Part shown: in pieces, positions 56,388-64,000 of the stretch
How the letters are laid out: each line of letters opens with the position of its first letter
Numbering within the stretch: the first letter of the stretch is position 1
Assembly: GCA_958298945.1 (NCBI GenBank)
Contig: OY282607.1
Span: 35,993,000-36,056,999, forward strand
Reading direction: 5' to 3'
Origin: Atherix ibis
Taxonomy: Eukaryota; Arthropoda; Insecta; Diptera; Athericidae
DNA length: 64,000 nucleotides
Program-made: the position numbers and the translations under genes
Notes under the pieces: model-generated
What the model was told of the DNA's origin: nothing
What the model saw: the letters and a program-made list of their open reading frames with translations, nothing else
Databases searched by the model: none

Positions 56388-57936
56388 TTAGATTATAGAA
56401 GAACTGTGGATATGACTCTACACAATTATTCTGTCCAAATTTTTTCGAGAATAAATTCTTAAGAACGCACACAGTTGCAAAAATAACCTTTCACGAAACA
56501 CTTTTTATTCTAAAATAGAGACTTCTTATTTGTGTCGTGAAGAATAAAACTATTTATACTTACTTGTTTCTTAACTAATGAAAATTTAATAAAACCGCAC
56601 TTAAACTTTCACTCCACAATAAGCCAGATCTTCGTATATGTATACGTAATTTTCTGGTTGAATTATTGCAAAAGCGGCGAGAAATCGTAATGCTTGCATA
56701 CTTTTGTGTAGATTTTTTTATGTAGACATGATTTATTGAATTCCAAAAGCATAATTTATATTCATTTTAATTCACTTATTGCAAAAAAAATACAATTTTA
56801 ATACAACGACAGGCAATTTTTTTTTACAATCTTTTGATAGGAAATGAAATTTTATTTTAGGTTTATTATTTATTTCGTAAATATCAAACGCCTCAATTTT
56901 GTAGACTTTCGGAGAGCTTTAAGAAACGCCATTCCCCGTAAAAGTTGCAGCATACCGAAATGCTTGCATACTTTTTTTGTTTTTAAAGTTTTTATTTCGG
57001 CACTTATCGGAAAGTGCAAGTAAAAGTGTGGTTTTTATCTTTTTTGAAGTATTTATGAAAAAGTAAGTATTTTGTACAAATAGTTATATTGTTGATAACA
57101 TGTAATAGGAAGTTTTTATTTCAGAATATGAAGTGTTTTATAAAGGGTTTCTGGTAATTCAACGAAAGTTGACATCTTCATTTTTACTACAAAAATTAAC
57201 TAACATTTAGTTTATAATGTGTTTAAATGGCTTTTAATGATATATTTGGTCCAAAAAGTGGTTAAAAAGTAAAAAGTTCCCCATTCAATAAATGTAAACG
57301 AATGTGATATTGACAGTTCAATGTTTACCAGAAAATAGTTTAGTACCGGCGTACGTAAAGTATGTGTAAGATAATTTAAGGAAAATTAAGTGCAGACAAA
57401 TGATTGATTTAACATTAAAATTTACTAAGTTGCGGTGTGTTTTTAACGTCAAGATAATATCATATTCACTCATTTAATTCATTTTGCATTTTTATAATGG
57501 ATTTTGCTTTGTGCACATGATTGTTTTAATATAATTAAATAATTTACAATTTATATTTTTATATGCTCTTCCATTTTATAATTCTCTTTTAACAATTAAT
57601 ATATAGTGAAATAAATAAAATGAAAATATAATAAATAAATAAATAATATTTTAAAATAGAATACTGTGTTTTATTGTAAATTTCCAAAACTAATTCCACC
57701 AAACAACAAAACGCGCAGTATTAAAAAATATATTTGTCTAGGCATAAATGACATCACATTTGAAAAATGGTTTTAAACGAACCGCCTTCAATTGCATATA
57801 CGTACTGAAGTTTAAAATTGACACCCACCGATTTAGGCCGTTTCTGTTATTTTGCATGTGTGTGCGTTGTTGCGAATATATTGCCAACAAAATTTGGACA
57901 GAATTTTTGTGTAGAGAGACCTATCCAGTTCCTCTT
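56388..57936. mobile_element. CTTAGATT-family element with two left ends
   Basis: Opens with a forward left end (TTAGATTATAGAAGAACTGT) to about 56620. From about 56625 it reads in reverse: GTATATGTATACGTAATTTT, the CATTCCCCGTAAAAGTTGCA block, the GACAGTTCAATGTTTACCAG block, and a reversed left end (GACCTATCCAGTTCCTCTT) at 57936. The arrangement parallels the copies at 10352 and 47444. It is non-coding. Confidence 0.75.
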
Positions 57937-58340
57937 GCGACTAGCTTTTTTTTTATATAAATATTTTATTCTGTTTTAGAGTAAGTCAAGGTTCTGGTTC
58001 ACAAAGAATTCTTATTTGCTGTCTTGATAAAAGTATAGTTAAAAAATGAAAAACAAAACAAAAAATATTTTTCGAATGCATTTCGTGTTGACAATAATTT
58101 TTTTTATTGCTGATTGTTGGTATTTTTTTTTAAATTTTCACTTAATTATATTATCATTTTTCTTTTAGTTTCCCTTTTAATCAAAGCTGACTAAATATTT
58201 TCGTATAGAACACGTTATTCCCTATAGCATCCTAAAAGCATAATTTACATGTTAATTGTATTCATAACTCGTATAAGTAAACAGAAAGCACAGTAATATT
58301 ATATTATTTAACGTGACTTATTGTTATAAAAACACGATTC

Positions 58341-58600
58341 CCCTACGATAGAGATTGAGTTACGCTCAATCAACGCACCACCATTAGTGGCAGTTTACAG
58401 TCAGTAACCATTTACAAGCTAATTACTCCAACTGTTAGTGGCGAGGCCTATCTAAACCTCTACTGTCATAAGCAGTGACACCGCCCGAGATAAATACTAG
58501 TATCTCCCACCAGCGATATGAGTATCAACCAAAGCCACTACGTTGCTGGGGCTAAGTGCCTCACCATGGCCCACCCCGACTCCCGTAATACCAATTTTTG
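58341..58600 (+). repeat. Dispersed repeat 'R' copy
   Basis: GAGATTGAGTTACGCTCAAT, AACCTCTACTGTCATAAGCA and GACACCGCCCGAGATAAA match the copies at about 18480-19380 and 33340-33870. It is followed by TACCAATTTTTGTTTTAAGAGTACTT, as at 33840. No coding sequence was seen. Confidence 0.7.
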
Positions 58601-58971
58601 TTTTAAGAGTACTTCGATTGAAAGCACAACCGTTTATCGTCTTTTGAATGCAAATAATTGAAAAATTACCAAATTAAAGGTAAGTTCAAACAGGATTTCG
58701 ATATATATTAATACGAATTGAAGCGCTAATTACTATTATTAATTTTACATATATGATAGAAGCGTAGTTTGATTTGGATTGTAGACATTAAAATAATTTA
58801 ATCAAAATTTTTTATGTAGCAAAAATTATAAGAAGACTATAAGTATTATTATTTTTTTTATTTTTTATGAAATTAACATTCATATTTAAAAGTCATCCTT
58901 GCACATACGAGTACATGCATACATACTTTAATCAAAATGATAGCTCAATACAAGCTGTTTTATTGATAATA

Positions 58972-59837
58972 CGAGGACAGTCTTTTCAAAAATTTATATT
59001 TCAAATCTTTCAATAAAAAAAAACGAGTTCTGTTTTCGCAGGTTACATATATTCTGAATTTTCGCAGGTTACATATATTCGATTTGCGAATTTTTTGTGG
59101 CGTTATGTTGGTACTCATGTCTCTCCCTTATGCCGACAAGTTCGGCCATTTTGATTGTTCAGTTAATTTTTGACAGCTACTTTGCTTGCACTTGTTTTGG
59201 CTCGTCTTCGATTTTTGCTCTTTCCAAAAAAATGGATCAAAGAATCTGTATCAAATTTTGTGTGAAAAACAAAAATAATTGCGCGGACACATTCCGAATG
59301 TCGACTGTGGCATATGGTGAAGCTACCTTGGACCGAAGCAACGTTTATCGATGGAAGCTGCCGCACGAGCCAAGACCGAAAAAAGCGCGCTAAGTTCGGC
59401 CGAATGTGAAGGTGTTGCTTAGAGTTTTCTTCGATTGCAGGGTCGTGGTGCATCATGAGTTCTTGCCACAGGGTAGAACGGTCAATAAGGAATATTACCT
59501 GCAATTTTTTGCCAAAAACAACACACTAATAAAGCCGCAGCCACCGTAGTTCCCAGATCTGACCCCTGTGAATTTTTCTTGTTCTCGAAACTGAAGAGCC
59601 CCATGAAAGGACAACGCTACGCTACGATTGGGGAGATAAAGACGGCATCGAAGGAGGAGCTGAACAAGATCACAAAAAATGATTTTTTGAAGTGCTTCGA
59701 GGATTGGAAAGAACGTTGGAACAAGTGTATAATATCTTGTGGGGATTACTTTTAAGGGGACAAAATAGATATTCATGAATAAATAAATAATTTTTAAAAA
59801 AAACACAAAATTCGCGATAATTTTTGGACAGACTTCG
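58972..59837 (+). mobile_element. MAR-B copy 5, internally deleted
   Basis: A degraded left end CGAGGACAGTCTTTTCAAAA at 58972 and the right end AATTTTTGGACAGACTTCG at 59837, with TA at both sides. Within the leader, TTTTCGCAGGTTACATATAT is duplicated (about 59031 and 59060). The transposase start MDQRICIKFCVKNKNNCADT survives to SNVYRW and then jumps to KLPHEPRPKKAR, a different deletion from copies 1 and 2. Another gap joins LQFF to PKTTH, removing HDNAPAH. Inactive. Confidence 0.85.
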
Positions 59838-61120
59838 TATTATTAATAAATTTACAGTCTATGCTATATATTCAATAACTTGATTTTATATGATTGCATG
59901 GAAAAGGGTGAAATCTAAATGTATTATTAAATTAAAATAATTTGTGGGAGAAAATAAATCCGACCATTATAGTATAGTTCAATTAATCTAAATAAACAGA
60001 CTAAACATTTTATTTAATTCAACTTTAGTTAATTATTTCTAATTTGTATACTACCTAAATTTTTAAACAAAATTTATTAAAAAATAAAAATAAACAAAAT
60101 ACCATTAAAATACTTTTAATTTCGTTTCATTTCGTATTTTGTTTTTGTAATTTCCAAGTAGCCCCCCCCCCCCCCTCCAAATTAAAAAATTTTGACAAGC
60201 CACTGCTCTAGACTAAAACCGGATGTTATATTAATGAGTAGAGCTGAGCTAAGATGACGATCTTTTTGTTTAAAAAATCGTTAAAAAATATTAATATACA
60301 ACATATGTATTTAATTAATAAATAGGAATTATTAGTATTTTTATAATCTCGGCAACTAACACAGAGAAGACCCCTAAATCCAGTTCAGATCATATCAAAA
60401 TAGACCAGATCATATCAGATAATAATTGTCCATTGGAAACGCTGTCAAAATCATACTGTCAGTTCTAACCACAAAACTGCAAAAACTAAAAAATCAAGTC
60501 GGCGGTAGGGAATATATTCATTCAATAAATTGACTATAGAGGGCGGCTAAAACGGTGATTTACTGAATTTCAAGTTTTTTTCCATTGTTTATCGCATAAA
60601 ACTGCTCAGCGTAAATAGCCGGTCTTACTGATGCATATAAACAAACATAAAGTAAACAATAAGTGCGTGCGTGTTTTGTGTTTCAGTATGAATTGGGATT
60701 GATTGGAGAATTAAAGTGTCCACTTTCGGCAGCTAGGAATTATTGTGAATTGATATGCGCAATTGCTTAGATAGCAAACAACAAGCACATTTTATAATAG
60801 TAAATAAAAATAATTTGCATGTTCAGTTAATGGACTAATAATATATCGAATCAAAAATTTGATTAAAATAGGAATGAACAGTAAATATTATGTATATAGA
60901 AAATAAGTGCAGTCAGATAAGAATTTGTATGGTGACAATAATCAGAAAATAGACGCTATTTGATAAGTTTTTATGTACGTCAATAAGTTAAGACTCCGTA
61001 AACTTATACGCAAATGCTATAGTTCGCCCCAATTAATATTATGTAAACTTTTAAAACTCCATAAATTTATACGAAATGCGTCGTATTTAAATAGTAGTTC
61101 ATAACCTATTTGTTTAATGT
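59838..61120. other. Intergenic DNA upstream of cGLR-B
   Basis: Contains a C run of 15 at about 60163-60177 and two copies of GATCATATCA near 60390-60415. No gene or transposon was recognised. Regulatory sites for the downstream immune gene could lie here, but none was identified. Confidence 0.45.
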
Positions 61121-61129
61121 TGACGGAAA

Positions 61130-61140
61130 ATATATAAAAA
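61130..61140 (+). promoter_or_regulatory. Possible TATA box for cGLR-B
   Basis: ATATATAAAAA lies 54-64 bases before the start codon at 61194, which would leave a short 5' UTR of about 25-35 bases. The surroundings are AT-rich, so a chance match is quite possible. Confidence 0.3.
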
Positions 61141-61193
61141 TTTAAAAAAAAAACAATTAACTTTTTATAAAAACAAATTGATTTTAATTCAAA

Positions 61194-62766
61194 ATGGCGA
61201 ATTGTGGTGGAATAATATCTGAAGTAAATAAATACGTTATTTTGAATAGTAGCGATTGTCAAAGATGCACTGAAGCTTTTGATAATGTCCGTGATTTTCT
61301 TTTATATGAAATGCGTGAAAATCTTCTATTTAAAAGATTGTATAGGAATTTCCAATTGGCTGGTATTGTATTATTATTATTTTAAATACACATAATAATA
61401 GTTTTGTTAAATTGCCTATAAAACACAATGATATGATTGTTTTCCTTGGTGTATTGCAGGCAACAATGGGGATGATTTAAAAGTATCTAAGTCGAATGAA
61501 TTTAATCTGGTTATAGAATTCGAATTGCCGTTTGATTTGTACTTGGAACCTCATTACACAGCGCCAGGACATGCATACATTGAAATCTTGCATAAAAATC
61601 AACTTACTGAACAGCAGCATAACACATACATGGATTTAGTAAGACTGAAAGTAATCAATGAATTTGACTATTTGCAACCAAACCAACTTCGATATTGGAT
61701 TACGAATATTATTGATAGAATATTGAATCGATACCCCGATAAGCGGTTCCGTTATAACAATCATTCGTATATGTTTAAATATAGAGAGCAAGGTCCAACC
61801 TACATATTTGAAATTCATGATGATAATTTTAGAGGTCTATCATTTTCTATCGATTTTGTGCCAGCAATTATTCTGAGATCCCGACATGTAATAGATTGTG
61901 TAACACGACCGTTACCAATGGGAATAACATGTCACGCCATTCCAAAACCACTAGTTAATAAATATACAAACCCATTCGAACAGATATATCTAAAATCACA
62001 AAATAGTTCTGGATCATTGCATCCAGCTGCAAGACAAACAGAATGTGTAACACAACTGTTACCAATGGGAATAGGATGTAGCGTCATTCCAAAACCATCC
62101 GAACAGATATATCTAAAACCACAAAATACCTCCCAACAATTGTATCCAGCTGCAAGACAAACATTTGGACCGGTAAAGAAAATTTGGCTTATCTCGGTTA
62201 ATAGTGCTGAAAGAGAACTAATTGGCGATAAGAATAATTTAAAACCATGTGTTCGCTTATTAAAGAAATGGCGAAATAAACAGAATTTACAAAATCTAAA
62301 AAGCTATTATATAAAAACTATATTTTTATGGATGATTGAGAAAAACGACGACACCTACTGGTCCCGTCCAATTATTGAAATACTTATTGATGTTTGTAGA
62401 ATTATTCATAGCGGTAAATTTTCTTTGATTTAACATTTAAAAAATGCAAAATCTTTTCCAGGCAATAATTACACTCTCTGTGGTAATGGAAAATCGAAAA
62501 TTGGATTACTATTGGAATGATAAATATAATATGATAAGGAATTTAACTGCAGCTCAATGTAGTGATATTTATAATCATCTAAATAATGTACTTAAGAAAA
62601 TCCAAAATTTCAAAGATACAAAACCGCAAAGACTTTTCGAATTATTTCGTAAGTTATTTTGGTGTTATTTTTATAATTCAAATATGTTCAAATATTAAGT
62701 AAATTTTTTTAATTTATCTTTTTAACAGTTTCCGAAGAAGAATTAAAAAGTGTCAAATATCATTAG
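61194..62766 (+). CDS. cGAS-like receptor paralogue (cGLR-B) with altered active site
   Basis: Exons 61194-61362, 61460-62391, 62462-62648 and 62729-62766 (introns 97, 70 and 80 bp) give 441 aa. The three junctions match the position and phase (1, 0, 1) of the first three in cGLR-A. The nucleotidyltransferase loop reads AGNNGDDLKVSKSNEFNLVI: the Ser after Gly (GS motif) is Asn58, and the second metal-binding residue, Asp74 in cGLR-A, is Asn72 (codon AAT). Glu70 and Asp188 (FSIDFVPAI) remain. Catalysis in this family needs both, so the product is probably inactive or strongly reduced (inference). The C-terminal half carries KSYYIKTIFLWMIE and DYYWNDKYNMI, matching cGLR-A. Relative to cGLR-A it has a tandem duplication at residues of about 203-290 and lacks the last small intron. 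The frame is otherwise open with good splice sites, so it is not an obvious pseudogene. Confidence 0.9.
61897..62163 (+). repeat. In-frame tandem duplication inside cGLR-B
   Basis: The unit at 61897-62040 (TGTGTAACACGACCGTTACC through GCTGCAAGACAAACA) is followed by 62044-62163 with the same start and end. Both encode LPMGI, IPKP, EQIYLK and PAARQT. The second unit lacks about 24 bp (the LVNKYTNP part). cGLR-A has one IPKP region, so the duplication is specific to cGLR-B. Confidence 0.9.
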
Positions 62767-63197
62767 AGGCCATGAGAAAATATTTCTTCCAATTAATTAC
62801 TATATGAAGTCAATATGAAGAATTTTTTTTAACCACAAGTGCCATCTAAATAACAAAAACTTTTTAGAACTTTCTTATATTTATATTGTATATTAGAATC
62901 AATGAATAAATCTCGCATATTTTTTTATATTGTTTTTCTTAATTTATTAATATTAAATAACTTATCAAGGGGAAAAGAAACAGTCTTGGATAATTTTTTT
63001 TTTGAGAAAGTTTTGCTTAAAAATCTCTAATAAAACAATGCGCGCACATTTTCATTGAATGTGAATAATTTCGTTGGATTTGGCTAAAATTCTAATCGAC
63101 TACATTTTAAAATCTCATATTCCTCCAATTATAATTCGATATGATAAGATATATAATAATGGAAATAAAAAAAAAACTTAATTTTTATATGCTTCTT
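62767..63197. other. Converging 3' ends of cGLR-B and biscotti
   Basis: AT-rich sequence between the cGLR-B stop (TAG 62764-62766) and the biscotti stop at 63200-63198 on the other strand. AATGAATAAATC near 62900 could serve polyadenylation of cGLR-B. No gene was seen. Confidence 0.5.
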
Positions 63198-63886
63198 TTA
63201 CCAATCGTCTTGTGGTATACGGTATGTCCAATTATCGCTTTTAATTACAGTTATTCCTGCACCATAATATGGAATTATATAAGCTGATCCATCAGCTGGT
63301 CCAACAACTTGTGTTGCTATTAAAACTATATCGACCAATTGTCCTAAAAACATAAATCCAAGTGTACAGAATTTCATAACGCCAATCGCATGGTATCCTA
63401 AATAGAATCGGTCCACTCCGAACATACCCAAGAATACTGAGAGTAATAGAGCTGTATCAAAATGATATCCATTTCTAAAATGTAGAATTCAAAATTGGTT
63501 TCTATTTGAAATCAATTCGGTATAATATTTTCGGAGGATTTAAGCACATACGTCCACTTGCATGGTAATTCCTTGGTGAAATTTGAACTCTTTGTTTCCG
63601 TACAATTAATACCATCCGCGGCCAAACACTGTACTGTAATATATTATATTTAAATTGTATACATTATAATAAGTAGAAATAAATTATCCTATTTGTTTCT
63701 ACCTTTTGCATTGTTATTTTTTGAGCAACCTTTCAGCTGCTGTGTATCTTTATCTATTGGATCTGTGCTTGGATCGGGGCAGATGTATTGTCCCATTCGT
63801 AGTTCATTACAATCGACTTCGACAAATTCTCCATACGGAATTAAACTCAATAGAACTACAATCATGTATACATAGTAATTTTCCAT
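63198..63886 (-). CDS. bisc: TM2 domain protein of the TM2D1 type (Biscotti)
   Basis: Exons 63886-63703, 63633-63552 and 63474-63198 join in phase (introns 69 and 77 bp) to give 180 aa. Residues 1 to about 22 form a hydrophobic signal peptide (MENYYVYMIVVLLSLIPYGE). A Cys-rich extracellular region follows, starting DCNELRMGQYICPDP. The C-terminal TM2 domain has two membrane helices with the conserved DRF motif between them (FLGMFGVDRFYLGYHAIGV, then LGQLVDIVLIATQVVGPADG). It ends YYGAGITVIKSDNWTYRIPQ, like TM2D1 proteins. By family knowledge the TM2D1-3 proteins act with Notch signalling at the membrane; fly biscotti is the TM2D1 orthologue. Exon 2 carries NCTETKSSNFT, with two potential N-glycosylation sites. 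TM2D2 and TM2D3 are less similar at the C-terminus, so TM2D1 is preferred. Confidence 0.92.
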
Positions 63887-64000
63887 GACGTTAATAATAA
63901 CATTCTCCAAAAACTAAACATCCCATAAATATGAATTTATCATTCATATTCAGCTGATCACTGACAATCTCTGATATTATTTTTCTTCTTCTTTTTGTCT

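Overview
The window is eukaryotic, very AT-rich and almost certainly from a brachyceran fly. The evidence is short GT-AG introns of 52-97 bp in every gene, fly-type gene families (a SMOC/Pentagone protein, two cGAS-like receptors, a TM2D1/Biscotti protein), and a heavy load of Tc1/mariner elements and jockey-type LINEs. The exact species cannot be told from the sequence alone.

Layout. At the left edge (193-1219, +) are the last five exons of a SMOC/magu (pentagone) gene, an extracellular calcium-binding BMP/Dpp modulator. From about 1.2 to 11.4 kb there is AT-rich intergenic DNA with nested mariner-type elements. From 11.4 to 25.8 kb (-) lies a five-exon gene that I reconstructed by splice phase; it encodes a 561-aa serine/basic-rich protein I do not recognise. 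Its 11.6-kb first intron is filled with transposon relics, a minisatellite and a satellite trimer, and its second intron is a short intron carrying a mariner. From 25.8 to 44.7 kb there are no credible host genes, only transposon and LINE relics, nested copies of a TIR element with 8-bp target duplications, and a 99-bp-arm hairpin. At 44.8-46.3 kb (+) is an intact cGAS-like receptor (cGLR-A) with a complete catalytic triad. From 46.3 to 61.2 kb there are again repeats. At 61.2-62.8 kb (+) is a second cGAS-like receptor (cGLR-B), which shares three intron positions and phases with the first but carries GS->GN and E-x-D->E-x-N changes and an internal tandem duplication. At 63.2-63.9 kb (-) is TM2D1/biscotti.

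How the genes work together. The two cGLRs are a diverged paralogous pair in the same orientation, separated by about 15 kb of transposon-rich DNA. By family knowledge, cGLR-A should be an RNA- or nucleic-acid-triggered cyclic-dinucleotide synthase feeding STING and antiviral immunity. cGLR-B looks catalytically impaired and could be a sensor, regulator or decoy (inference). The other genes have no obvious functional link to them.

The repeat landscape is informative. The TIR family beginning CTTAGATTAAAGAA has three insertions with exact 8-bp duplications, two of them nested. The mariner family here called MAR-B shows repeated microhomology-type internal deletions and a left-end/left-end foldback. 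The family called MAR-A has three damaged copies.
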